From Deltaproteobacteria bacterium (GTDB lineage Bacteria; Myxococcota; JACPTQ01), in the NCBI GenBank assembly GCA_016192705.1, contig JACPTQ010000020.1, forward strand, positions 1 through 38,380: DNA of 38,380 nucleotides. Direction: 5' to 3'. Made by a program: the position numbers and the translations under genes. Shown here in pieces: positions 8,600 through 17,093 of the stretch; within the stretch, counting starts at the first letter, position 1; each line of letters starts with the position of its first letter. The notes below the pieces were generated by a model. That model was not told the origin of the DNA. It ran no database searches and worked only from the letters and a program-made list of their open reading frames with translations.

Positions 8600-9589
8600 T
8601 TATTCTGCCGCGAAATGACATGCGGCGAAGTGACCGGTTCCTGAGCCGCCGATCTGCACGAGCGCCGGCGCCTCGATGCGGCAGCGCTCTTCGGCGATCG
8701 GGCAACGGGTATGAAAGTGGCACCCGGACGGTGGATTGAGTGGGCTCGGGACATCGCCCTTCAGCACGACGCGGTCACGCGACTTTTCGACGCGCGGGTC
8801 AGGGATCGGCACGGACGAGAGGAGCGCCTCTGTGTAAGGGTGCCGCGGCGACGCGTAGAGCGCTTTGAACGGCGCGATTTCGACGATTTTGCCGAGATAC
8901 ATGACCGCGACGCGATCGCTCATGTGCTTCACAACCGAGAGGTCGTGCGCGATGAAGAGGATCGTGAGCGAGAGTTTTTCGCGCAGCTCCATCATGAGGT
9001 TCAAGATTTGTGCTTGGACCGAAACGTCGAGCGCCGAGACCGGCTCGTCGGCGACAACAAATTCGGGGTGAAGCGCGAGGGCGCGCGCAATGCCGATGCG
9101 TTGCCGCTGGCCACCAGAGAATTCGTGCGGGTAGCGGCGAATCATGCGTGGCGAAAGGCCGACGAGCGAAAGAATCTCCTTAACACGATCTTCGCGGGCG
9201 CGACGACGAAGCGCGCGTTCATGCGTCACGAGCGGCTCCGCGACGATCGACCCGACGGTCATGCGCGGGTTGAGCGACGCGTACGGGTCTTGGAAAATTA
9301 TTTGGAAGTGGCGCCGAAACGGCACGAGTGCCTTGGGCTTGAGGCGCGTGAGCTCGGTGCCGTTGAACACGACGCGGCCGGCCGTTGGTCGATAGAGCTG
9401 CAAAATGGCGCGACCCGTCGTCGATTTTCCGCAGCCCGATTCGCCGACGAGCCCGAGGATTTCGCCCTTTTCGACCGTAAAGCTGACGTCGTCGACCGCG
9501 CGCACCGTTCCAACGCGGCGCTTGATGAAGAGCCCCTTTGTTACGGGGAAGTACATTTTGAGGTTTTCGACTGAGACGAGCGTCTTCAT
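8600..9589 (-). CDS. oppF: Oligopeptide/dipeptide ABC transporter ATP-binding protein (OppF/DppF type)
   Basis: 329 residues from the ATG at 9589, which overlaps the oppD stop as ATGA. The open frame extends upstream to 9724 but those residues are unrelated, so the internal ATG ([16 protein letters not shown]) is the start. It is a cytoplasmic ATPase that drives peptide uptake. Walker A is GESGCGKST, signature [15 protein letters not shown], Walker [13 protein letters not shown]. The C-terminal extension typical of this subfamily ([16 protein letters not shown]) carries four cysteines (CHFHTRC, EERC, AACHF), a pattern that binds an iron-sulfur cluster in some DppD/OppD structures. It is last in the oppBCDF operon. 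Opp, Dpp and Nik-type transporters cannot be told apart from sequence alone. Confidence 0.93.
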   Translation of the reverse strand: MKTLVSVENLKMYFPVTKGLFIKRRVGTVRAVDDVSFTVEKGEILGLVGESGCGKSTTGRAILQLYRPTAGRVVFNGTELTRLKPKALVPFRRHFQIIFQDPYASLNPRMTVGSIVAEPLVTHERALRRRAREDRVKEILSLVGLSPRMIRRYPHEFSGGQRQRIGIARALALHPEFVVADEPVSALDVSVQAQILNLMMELREKLSLTILFIAHDLSVVKHMSDRVAVMYLGKIVEIAPFKALYASPRHPYTEALLSSVPIPDPRVEKSRDRVVLKGDVPSPLNPPSGCHFHTRCPIAEERCRIEAPALVQIGGSGTGHFAACHFAAE

Positions 9590-10608
9590 GGCTCGACCTC
9601 GGCACGAGGGGTCGTCGTAGGAGCCGTCGCGGGATCGACGAAACACGCAGCCTCGTGCGTCGCGGCGCCGACGGTGCGGGTCGGGGGGTAGCTTTCGCTG
9701 CAACGCGCCTCGGCGAAATCGCAACGCGGTCGAAACGGGCAGCCGGCGTCGAGCCGCGCGAGGTCGGGGGGCGTCCCGCGAATGGGCACGAGACGCGACT
9801 CGCTCGTGTCGAGACGCGGAATCGACCTCAAAAGGCCGAGCGTGTACGGGTGGCTGGGGCGGTGAAAAATGTCGTCGGCCGTGCCGCGCTCAACAACGCG
9901 GCCTGCGTACATCACAAGAATTTCGTCCGCCATTCCGGCGACGACACCGAGGTCGTGCGTGACGAGAATGACGGCAGTCCCGAGGTCGCGCCTGAGCGAG
10001 CCAATCAGGTCGAGGATTTGCGCTTGAATCGTCACGTCGACCGCGGTCGTCGGTTCGTCGGCGATCAAAATTTCTGGTTTGCAAAGGAGCGCCATGGCGA
10101 TCATCACGCGCTGCCGCATCCCGCCCGAAAACTGATGCGGGTACTGGTCGATCCGATTTTCGGGTTCGGGAATCCCGACGCGCGCGAGCATGTCGATCGA
10201 TTGGCGACGCGCATCCGCGGGCGACGCCGCGAAATGCTCTTCGAGCACTTCGGTCAATTGCCGGCCGACCGTGAGGTACGGATTCAGCGATGTCATCGGG
10301 TCCTGAAAGATCATCGAGATGCGGTTGCCGCGAACCTTGCGCATCTCGGCATCGGTCACCGAAAGAAGGTTTTGCCTGTGAAAGAGAATTTCGCCTCCAA
10401 CAATGCGTCCTGGAGGATCCGGGATGAGCCGCAGAATCGACAGATTCGTGACCGATTTTCCGCTCCCCGATTCGCCGACAATCCCGAGAACGCCGCCCCT
10501 TCGCAAATCGAACGACACGCCGTCGACGGCCTTGACGATGCCTTCTTCGCCGCGAAAATGCGTCCGCAAATCGCAGACCGAGAGAATGACGTCGCCGACC
10601 TCCGCCAT
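9586..10608 (-). CDS. oppD: Oligopeptide/dipeptide ABC transporter ATP-binding protein (OppD/DppD type)
   Basis: 340 residues. It is the partner ATPase of OppF; the two form a heterodimer under the OppB/OppC channel. Walker A is GESGSGKS, signature [15 protein letters not shown], Walker [13 protein letters not shown]. The C-terminal peptide-transporter extension ([15 protein letters not shown]) ends in a four-cysteine pattern ([14 protein letters not shown], then AACF). The ATG at 10608 lies 3 bp after the oppC stop, and the stop overlaps oppF as ATGA, so the two ATPases are translationally coupled. Length is usual for the family (about 320-340). Confidence 0.94.
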   Translation of the reverse strand: MAEVGDVILSVCDLRTHFRGEEGIVKAVDGVSFDLRRGGVLGIVGESGSGKSVTNLSILRLIPDPPGRIVGGEILFHRQNLLSVTDAEMRKVRGNRISMIFQDPMTSLNPYLTVGRQLTEVLEEHFAASPADARRQSIDMLARVGIPEPENRIDQYPHQFSGGMRQRVMIAMALLCKPEILIADEPTTAVDVTIQAQILDLIGSLRRDLGTAVILVTHDLGVVAGMADEILVMYAGRVVERGTADDIFHRPSHPYTLGLLRSIPRLDTSESRLVPIRGTPPDLARLDAGCPFRPRCDFAEARCSESYPPTRTVGAATHEAACFVDPATAPTTTPRAEVEP

Positions 10609-10611
10609 GCG

Positions 10612-11526
10612 CTAGTCTTTCCTCGTCTTGGGGTCGAGCGCATCGCGTAGCCCGTCACCCAAAAAATTGAGCGAGAGAAGCGTGAGCGCGAGAAACGCCG
10701 CGGGGAAGACCAGAAGCCACGGGTAAAAGACCATGCTTTGCGCGCCTTCCGCAACGAGGAGGCCCCAACTCGATGCGGGCGGCTGCACGCCGAGTCCCAG
10801 AAACGAGAGGAACGCCTCCTGAAGCATGACCGACGGGATGGTGAGCGTTGAGAGAACAATGATCGGGCCCATCGCGTTCGGGACGAGGTGGCGAAAAATA
10901 ATCGTGAGGTTCGGGACTCCTATGGCCCGCGCGGCTTCGACGTAATCGCGGTGTTTGAGTGAAAGAACCTGACCGCGAACGAGCCGCGCCATCGTAAGCC
11001 ACAGCACGCCGCCGATGCCGACGAAGACCATAAAAATCGACCGGCCAAAGATCACGACGAGAAGGATCACGATGAACATGTACGGAAGCGTGTAGAGGAC
11101 GTCAACGACGCGCATCATGATGTTGTCGGTGACGCCACCCGCGAAACCCGAAATCGCGCCATACGTCACGCCGATAAATAGGCTCACGATCGTCGCGACG
11201 ACGCCAACCATGAGCGAGATGCGGCCTCCGTGCATCACGCGCACCATGAGGTCGCGGCCGAGAAAGTCGGTGCCGAACCAGTGCGCGAAACTGGGCGGCT
11301 GCGCGCCGTAGGCGAGGTTTTGCGATTCGTACGTGTAACCCCAGACCCATCCGACAACCATGGGACCGAGGAAACAGAAAACGACGACGAAACCAAGAAA
11401 CGCGCCGCCCGCAACCGCGAGCTTGTGTTTGCGAAGGCGCCGCCACGCGTCGGCCCAGAGCGAGGTTCCGTGGATTTCGTCGAAGTTGTCGACGATCGGC
11501 TTACCGTTGGTGACACGCGCGTTCAT
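10612..11526 (-). CDS. oppC: Oligopeptide/dipeptide ABC transporter permease (OppC type)
   Basis: 304 residues from the second ATG of an ATGATG pair (11526). A GAGG lies five bases before it and just after the oppB stop. The open frame reaches 11628, but that Ser-rich extension overlaps oppB and is rejected. The N-terminal OppC-N segment (SLWADAWRRLRKHKLAVAGG) leads into TM1. A periplasmic part contains HWFGTDFLGRDLMVRVMHGGR. Five more helices follow, with the EAA loop EAARAIGVPNLTIIFRHLVPNA that contacts the ATPases. The end (LNFLGDGLRDALDPK) is typical of OppC/DppC. It is third from the end of the oppBCDF operon. Confidence 0.93.
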   Translation of the reverse strand: MNARVTNGKPIVDNFDEIHGTSLWADAWRRLRKHKLAVAGGAFLGFVVVFCFLGPMVVGWVWGYTYESQNLAYGAQPPSFAHWFGTDFLGRDLMVRVMHGGRISLMVGVVATIVSLFIGVTYGAISGFAGGVTDNIMMRVVDVLYTLPYMFIVILLVVIFGRSIFMVFVGIGGVLWLTMARLVRGQVLSLKHRDYVEAARAIGVPNLTIIFRHLVPNAMGPIIVLSTLTIPSVMLQEAFLSFLGLGVQPPASSWGLLVAEGAQSMVFYPWLLVFPAAFLALTLLSLNFLGDGLRDALDPKTRKD

Positions 11527-11533
11527 CATCGCC

Positions 11534-12451
11534 TCAGTCGTACCGGACGCGCGGGTCGAGGACGCCGTAGAGGATGTCGACGATAAGGTTGAAAACGAGA
11601 AGTACGGCGGCATCGACGATGACGACACCCATGACCAAAGTCAGGTCGCGGTTCAACGCCGCGTCGACAAAATAGCGGCCCATCCCCGGAATGAGAAAAA
11701 TCTTTTCGACGACGATCGACCCCGTCAACATGGCGGCCGCCGCGGGGCCCAGATACGAAACCGCCGGCGTGATGCCACCGCGGAGCGCATGACGAAGAAT
11801 GACGAGGCGCTCGCGAAGACCTTTCGCGCGGGCGGTGCGGATGAAATCCTCGGTCAAAACGTCTAGCATTCCGGCGCGCGCGAGGCGTGCAATGTACGCG
11901 GCATGAACAAGACTCAGCGAGAATCCCGGCAGAATCACGCTTTCCCAACTTTCCCAGCGGCCCGGCGGAAAAATTGAGAGGCCCAGCGAAAAAAAGAGGA
12001 TGAGAATCGGCGCGATCACAAAATTCGGAATCGCGATCCCCAGCATCGCAAAACCCATCGAACCGTAATCCCAAAACGTGTTTCGTCGAATCGCGGCGAT
12101 GAGTCCGGCGCCGAGGCCAATCATGAGCGAAAAAAAGAGCGCGACGAGTCCGAGTTGCATGCTCACGGGGAAACCCTGTCCGACGATCTCGTTGACACTC
12201 ATCTCCTGGTATTTGTAGCTGGGACCGAGATCGAAGCTCGCGATTTGTTTTAGGTAGAGGACGTACTGAACGTAAAGCGGTTTATCGAGATGATATTTTT
12301 CTTCGATCGCTTCGAGCACTTTGGGTGGAATCTTTTTGTCGCGATCGAACGGCCCGCCCGGCGCGACCCGAATAATGAAAAATGCGACCGTGATGACGCA
12401 AAAAAGCGTCGGGAAAAACCCGAGAATGCGGCGAATGATGTACCGTCCCAT
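11534..12451 (-). CDS. oppB: Oligopeptide/dipeptide ABC transporter permease (OppB type)
   Basis: 305 residues from the ATG at 12451 (MGRYIIRRILGFFPTLF), the standard OppB/DppB opening; 20 upstream codons in the open frame are rejected. It has six membrane helices, the early motif RVAPGGPFD and an EAA-type loop (TARAKGLRERLVILRHALRG). The C-terminus VDILYGVLDPRVRYD is typical. It is the first gene of the operon, with its promoter in the 159-bp gap shared with rarA (12452-12610), where no clear hexamers are visible. There is no substrate-binding protein (OppA) gene in the operon or elsewhere in the window, so the ligand is unknown and the binding protein must be encoded elsewhere. Confidence 0.93.
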   Translation of the reverse strand: MGRYIIRRILGFFPTLFCVITVAFFIIRVAPGGPFDRDKKIPPKVLEAIEEKYHLDKPLYVQYVLYLKQIASFDLGPSYKYQEMSVNEIVGQGFPVSMQLGLVALFFSLMIGLGAGLIAAIRRNTFWDYGSMGFAMLGIAIPNFVIAPILILFFSLGLSIFPPGRWESWESVILPGFSLSLVHAAYIARLARAGMLDVLTEDFIRTARAKGLRERLVILRHALRGGITPAVSYLGPAAAAMLTGSIVVEKIFLIPGMGRYFVDAALNRDLTLVMGVVIVDAAVLLVFNLIVDILYGVLDPRVRYD

Positions 12452-12610
12452 GCGTGCGTCGTTTCTGTCGGGCGAATGCAAGGCCCAGAACGCGACGTTG
12501 GTAGTACGCACGACGGGAGAGCGTCAAGGAAATTGAGGGCGACCTCGTGTGCAGGGTTGATGCGCGGCGGTTCTATGGCTTTCGCCGCCGGTGCGCGCTA
12601 GCCTTCGCGC

Positions 12611-13942
12611 GTGGACCTTTTCGAGCAGGCCGCCGACCGCGCCGGAGCCGGGTTTCCGCTCGCTGAGCGCATGCGCCCCGAGCGGCTGGACGACGTCGTC
12701 GGGCAACGCACGCTCCTTGCGCCGGGGACGCTTTTCCGATCGGCCGTCGAGCGCGACGAAATCGCGTCGATGATCCTGTGGGGACCGCCTGGCTCGGGGA
12801 AAACGACGCTTGCGAGCGTTATCGCGCGCACGACGGGTTCGACGTTTATTCCGCTGTCGGCCGTGAGCGCCGGGGTCAAAGAGATTCGCGAGGAGGTCGA
12901 GGCGGCGCGGACGCGGCGTGCGGCGTATCGGAAGCGCACAATTCTTTTTCTCGACGAAATCCACCGTCTCAACAAAGCGCAGCAGGACGCGCTTTTGCCG
13001 CACGTCGAACGCGGCACCGTGACGCTCATCGGCGCAACAACCGAAAACCCGAGCTTCGAAGTGAACGCCGCCCTCCTCTCGCGCACGATGGTTTTCGTGC
13101 TCGCGGCACTCGCCGCCGACGACCTCGAAACGTTGATACGACGCGCGCTGGTTGACGCCACGCACGGAATCGGCGCGTTCAACCAATCGATCACCGACGA
13201 TGCCGCGCGCGCAATCGCCGCAGGCGCTGACGGCGACGCCCGCCGTGCGCTAAGCGCCCTTGATGCAGCGGCTGCGTTTGGGCGCACCGCAGCACGAAGC
13301 ACCATCGAAATCGCCGACGTCGAAGCGGCACTCCAAAAGCGCGTCCTTCTTTACGATCGCGCCGGGGAAGAGCATTACAACGTCGTATCCGCGTTCATTA
13401 AGAGCCTTCGCGGTTCCGACCCCGATGCCGCGCTCTACTGGATGGCGCGCATGTTGGAAGCCGGCGAGGCGCCGCGTTTTATTTTGAGACGCATGGTCAT
13501 CTTCGCGTCGGAAGATGTGGGAAACGCCGATCCGCGCGCCCTCATGATTACCGTCGCGGCCCTCCATGCGTTCGAGCTCGTCGGCTTGCCCGAGGGACGC
13601 CTCGCCATGACGCAAGCCGCGACCTATCTAGCCCTCGCGCCCAAGTCGAACGCCGTCATTACCGCCTACGACGCTGCCCGCGCCGTTGTTCGCGATCGCG
13701 GCGCGCTCCCCGTTCCTGCGAAGCTGCGCAATGCGCCGACGAAGTTAATGCGTGAGCTGGCTTATGGGCATGGCTATCAATATCCACATGACCATGAGGG
13801 CGCGTATGTTCCCGAGACGTACCTCCCCGACGAGATTGCCGACGAGATTTTTTACAAACCACGAAACTCTGGCTTTGAACGTGACCTCGCGATCCGCCTC
13901 GCAGAGCTCAAGCGCCTCCGAGACACCGGCCCGAACAAGTAA
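12611..13942 (+). CDS. rarA: Replication-associated recombination protein A (RarA/MgsA, AAA+ ATPase)
   Basis: 443 residues of the RarA/Mgs1/WRNIP1 family, clamp-loader-like AAA+ ATPases that act at stalled forks and single-strand gaps. The opening MRPERLDDVVGQRTLL, Walker A GPPGSGKT (58-65), Walker B FLDEIHRLN and sensor segment IGATTENPSFEVN are all present. The C-terminal tetramer/helical region ends in the highly conserved YQYPHDHEGAYVPETYLPDE. The start is GTG at 12611 with no good ribosome site. The gene diverges from oppBCDF and converges on the chemotaxis gene with a 28-bp gap. Confidence 0.95.
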   Translation: MDLFEQAADRAGAGFPLAERMRPERLDDVVGQRTLLAPGTLFRSAVERDEIASMILWGPPGSGKTTLASVIARTTGSTFIPLSAVSAGVKEIREEVEAARTRRAAYRKRTILFLDEIHRLNKAQQDALLPHVERGTVTLIGATTENPSFEVNAALLSRTMVFVLAALAADDLETLIRRALVDATHGIGAFNQSITDDAARAIAAGADGDARRALSALDAAAAFGRTAARSTIEIADVEAALQKRVLLYDRAGEEHYNVVSAFIKSLRGSDPDAALYWMARMLEAGEAPRFILRRMVIFASEDVGNADPRALMITVAALHAFELVGLPEGRLAMTQAATYLALAPKSNAVITAYDAARAVVRDRGALPVPAKLRNAPTKLMRELAYGHGYQYPHDHEGAYVPETYLPDEIADEIFYKPRNSGFERDLAIRLAELKRLRDTGPNK

Positions 13943-13952
13943 CCGCAAATGA

Positions 13953-13970
13953 GCGTTTTTCAGCAAACGC
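13953..13970. terminator. Short hairpin between convergent rarA and MCP genes
   Basis: GCGTTT and AAACGC form a 6-bp stem with a 6-base loop, filling most of the 28-bp gap between the rarA stop and the stop of the chemotaxis gene. There is no T-run. It could serve as a weak bidirectional terminator. Confidence 0.3.
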
Positions 13971-16139
13971 CTAACGCGACGGAAGCCGCGCGGGACCAAG
14001 GTCTCCAATCTCTCGCGGTTTCGGACGATCGAGCAACCGTCGCGAACCACCTGGCCCGCCCCCGCTCCGCCGCCCCATCTGCGAAATCTCGTCTCGCAAA
14101 ACCCCCGTCTCGCGGTCGAGCGTCTCCATCGCCGCACGCAGCGCCCGCGCCGCATCAGCGTTTTTCTCCGTTACCGCCTTGAGCCCCCGCACAAACTCCG
14201 CAAGCCGCTGCGCAACCGCCTCGCGATTTGTGCTTGTCCCAGCAACCTGCTGCACCACCTCGCGAATCTTCTCGAGCGTCTGCGCAATCATCACACTCCC
14301 GCGCGACTGCTCCTCCGTCGCCCGCCTCATCGCCTCGGTACTCTCCGCAACAACCCGCGTAAACTCTTGTATCCGCCCCGAATCGCGCGTTTGCTCCGCG
14401 ACCGCCGCGCTAATGTTCCCAGCTTTATCCGTCACCGCCTGCATCAGCTCCGTGATCCGCCGCCCCTCATGCGTCAGCTCGCGCGCCCCCTCCTCCATCG
14501 CCCGCACCACCTGCGACGACTGCCGCGCGCTCACCTGAATCCGCTCAAGCGCCGCGCGCGACGTGTTCGACAGCGTGACGCCCTCATCGACGATCTGCGC
14601 CCCCTCCTCCATCGAATAAATCAGCGACGACGTATCGCGCTGGAACGCCTCGATCAGCCCGCCGATCTTCCCGGTCGACACCGCCGTTCGCTCAGCCAGC
14701 TCTCGGATTTCCGCGGCCACAACCGAAAACCCACGCCCATGCTCACCTGCCTGCGCCGCGATGATCGCCGCATTTAACGCGAGCAAATTCGTTTGCGTCG
14801 CAACCGTATCGATGAACCCAACGATTTCACCAATCTTTTGCGAATGCGCGTCGAGCCGCTTGATCCCTTCGCGCGACAACTCGAACGCCTCGCGAATCCG
14901 CCGCGTCCCACCCGTCGATGCATCAACCGCGTCCATCCCATTCTCAGCGGCCTCCGCGGTCATCTGCGCCAGATCGAGCGCCTCCTTAACCGTCCCCTCA
15001 ATCTTGCGGTGCGTCGAATCCATCGCCCGCGTGCGCCGCATCGTCTCTTCGACGGAACCCGACAAATCGGTTACCGCATCGTTCACGCGCGCAATCGATT
15101 CGCCAACCCCACGCGTCGCCTCTTTCGCCTTGCGCGCCGACTCCGTCAGCCCGTCGGCTCCTTGCGCAATGTCACGGATTGCGCTCGTCAGCTCAAATAC
15201 CGAAACCGACGCTTCCTCGGATGTCTTCACGAGCTGCGCCAAACTTCGAAGCGTGGTCTGCAAAATCTCGTCGACGGAGGCGAGCGTCTGCTCCCCCTCG
15301 CCGATGAGGCTCCGCTGCAAAGCGGCGCCACCGACAACCTGTTCCGCAACGCGATCGGCTTCGTGCGCCGCGCCGTCAACCCCCGTCGCACGCACGACGA
15401 GCTTTTCAACGCGCTCCTCGGTGGCGCTGACGATTTTTGTAAGCGCATGCGCCAAATCCGCCGTGACATCTGATTCGCGTCCGCCGCTGATGCGATCGGG
15501 TATTTTTCCAACGGCGAACTGCTCCGCGACGCCGGTAATCGCTCGGATCGGCGTCACGACGGTTGTGCCAAGCCTCACCAAGATAAGAACAAACGACAAA
15601 AGGCCCGCAACGAGAAACGTCACGCCCACGATAAGCGTCGCGGTACTCGCCGCCGGCAGAGCAACCACGCGGAAACCCGCGATCGCAAAGCCGTCCGCCC
15701 GCTTCCCATCTGAGCGCCGAAACTCAAGCGCCGCCCACGCAATCTCGCCAACGGCCGCGGTGGTTGTCCCAGACGCTCCACCACCCAGCGCACCATCGCC
15801 CGTCCACGTCGCCGGAGCCGTCTCGTCGAGCGAAACGACCAGCCGTCGCTGCGTGTCGTAAATCCGCAGCCACTCAAGGTCGGGAACGCCCGCGCCCAAT
15901 TTCCGCAGCGCTTCGCGAGACGGACCCGCACCTTTCGACGCGGCTTCCGCTAACACCGTCCGAAGCGCATCGTCGGTCGCGCCGACCCAAGCCCGCGCAA
16001 ACGCTGCCGCGCGCGTCCGCGCAAGATGCGGTGTCGATTCGCGCCAGTTCGACGCGACAAGCGCCGAGATGAGCACCGCGCCGCCCAAGGGGACGAGCGC
16101 CCACGGGCCCAGTCGCACGGCCATCGACCCTTGACTCAT
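13971..16139 (-). CDS. Methyl-accepting chemotaxis protein
   Basis: 722 residues. TM1 is about 10-27. A periplasmic sensor part of about 140 residues follows (no cysteines, little similarity I can name), then TM2 about 167-190 and a HAMP-like segment with [20 protein letters not shown] long methyl-accepting coiled coil follows. The signalling tip near residues 440-475 reads [11 protein letters not shown], then [25 protein letters not shown], matching the CheA/CheW-binding hairpin except that the usual AAIEAARAGE is [10 protein letters not shown]. The tail after the coiled coil is long ([15 protein letters not shown]) and has no CheR-binding pentapeptide. No che genes are nearby, so it is an orphan receptor for a chemotaxis-like pathway (flagellar, pilus or other output). 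Confidence 0.9.
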   Translation of the reverse strand: MSQGSMAVRLGPWALVPLGGAVLISALVASNWRESTPHLARTRAAAFARAWVGATDDALRTVLAEAASKGAGPSREALRKLGAGVPDLEWLRIYDTQRRLVVSLDETAPATWTGDGALGGGASGTTTAAVGEIAWAALEFRRSDGKRADGFAIAGFRVVALPAASTATLIVGVTFLVAGLLSFVLILVRLGTTVVTPIRAITGVAEQFAVGKIPDRISGGRESDVTADLAHALTKIVSATEERVEKLVVRATGVDGAAHEADRVAEQVVGGAALQRSLIGEGEQTLASVDEILQTTLRSLAQLVKTSEEASVSVFELTSAIRDIAQGADGLTESARKAKEATRGVGESIARVNDAVTDLSGSVEETMRRTRAMDSTHRKIEGTVKEALDLAQMTAEAAENGMDAVDASTGGTRRIREAFELSREGIKRLDAHSQKIGEIVGFIDTVATQTNLLALNAAIIAAQAGEHGRGFSVVAAEIRELAERTAVSTGKIGGLIEAFQRDTSSLIYSMEEGAQIVDEGVTLSNTSRAALERIQVSARQSSQVVRAMEEGARELTHEGRRITELMQAVTDKAGNISAAVAEQTRDSGRIQEFTRVVAESTEAMRRATEEQSRGSVMIAQTLEKIREVVQQVAGTSTNREAVAQRLAEFVRGLKAVTEKNADAARALRAAMETLDRETGVLRDEISQMGRRSGGGPGGSRRLLDRPKPREIGDLGPARLPSR

Positions 16140-16556
16140 TCCGTTCGCATTATACGGGGGCGAGCGCCGTTCGCGAAATCAGTTACTCGTTCCCGGTCAA
16201 CGGCCAAGACCAGCGTCGGGCGGTCGGGTTTGGGCTCGCTCCGGCTCGCAAAAGTCCTCGGGTCTGACATGATATGTGAGTCTGCACGAAACGAATAAAA
16301 CATCATGAGAACGGCAATTCCACGCCCCATCGGCACCTCATCCCCTCCGGATGCGAGCCTCCGCTTGCCCAATCCCCGTCCGCCCAATCAGAATTCGGCC
16401 GTTTCCCTGGAACGGCGCTTGAGAGACTTGGGGGTCGATCGATCGTCAGCCGACACCTCAAATCAGACCCGAGGACGTCGGCGCGCCGAAGCGGGCTCCT
16501 GTCGACCCTCACGCTCACGAACGAACCAACCGCTTAACCGGGGATTGGGGACGAAA
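16140..16556. repeat. Gene-free repeat region, copy 1 of dispersed element C
   Basis: No supported gene in 417 bp. Segment A (16199-16267) matches 38091-38159 without gaps at roughly 85% identity. Segment B (16407-16455) matches 38164-38212 at 45 of 49 positions. In the second copy A and B are only 4 bp apart; here they are separated by 139 bp (16268-16406). Right of B, 16463-16498 is an inverted copy of the end of A (16232-16267): 14 bp perfect (GTCCTCGGGTCTGA / TCAGACCCGAGGAC) and 30 of 36 overall. The spacer holds its own small inverted repeat (CATGATATGT / ACATCATG, 16268-16277 and 16300-16307). This looks like a non-coding mobile or structured element. It lies between the divergently read start of the chemotaxis gene and the end of the lipoprotein gene. 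Confidence 0.75.
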
Positions 16557-17093
16557 TCAGTTGTTGGTCAAACTCGACAGCTTTCGAAACGAGATGAGTC
16601 CGTCGGGTGCGGCGAAGTAGTCCTTCGACTGCAAGCGAAACTCGCCCTCAACAATAATCCGAGCGCCGAGAAGCGGCGTCGCGGCCTCGGACGACGGAAT
16701 ATCGGCGATAACAACGCGCGCGTCGCCCGGATATGGCGTTTCGCGATCCGCAAGCACCAAGTGGTACCGATCGCAGCGCTTCATCCCCGAAACGCACCGC
16801 GGCGCCTCAACGACGTAGCCTTTGACCCGCGCGACAAATCCACCCTTCTCCGCTTCGAACCGTCGCTTCAGAAGTCCCCACACGGAAAACGCTTTCTCGT
16901 CTTCGTAGCGCGCCGGAATGCCGGGGGGCGTGGGGCGTGGGGCGATTGGCTTTTCGGGAAGCTTCACAGCGTGAATGGAAAGTGGTGGTCGCTTGACGTT
17001 GCCGTCCGTCGCTTTACAGGAAACGACGCCCGCAAAGAGAAGCGCGCCGCCAACGAACGCCGGGCGAATCCCATTCGCAAACCGACGCGTCAC
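16557..17093 (-). CDS. Small putative lipoprotein with OB-fold-like domain
   Basis: 178 residues from a GTG at 17093 that overlaps the upstream sulfatase stop as GTGA; the longer open frame (to 17138) runs inside the sulfatase gene and is rejected. The N-terminus (RRFANGIRPAFVGGALLFAG, then VVSC) looks like a lipoprotein signal with Cys about residue 26. After a Pro-rich linker, the region from about residue 80 has a strand-rich pattern (VARVKGYVVEAPRC, KRCDRYHLVLAD, ARVVIADIP, GARIIVEGEF) reminiscent of an OB fold with two cysteines close together. Function is unknown. It is last in the long minus-strand unit. Confidence 0.6.
   Translation of the reverse strand: MTRRFANGIRPAFVGGALLFAGVVSCKATDGNVKRPPLSIHAVKLPEKPIAPRPTPPGIPARYEDEKAFSVWGLLKRRFEAEKGGFVARVKGYVVEAPRCVSGMKRCDRYHLVLADRETPYPGDARVVIADIPSSEAATPLLGARIIVEGEFRLQSKDYFAAPDGLISFRKLSSLTNN

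Noticed and set aside
9590-9724. Upstream extension of oppF by 45 codons
   Set aside because: The extra residues are Arg-rich with no family similarity and lie inside oppD; the ATGA-coupled ATG at 9589 begins the conserved domain.
14761-15861. Plus-strand open frame antisense to the chemotaxis gene
   Set aside because: The minus-strand protein has clear receptor architecture; the plus frame is Ser/Ala/Thr-rich shadow.
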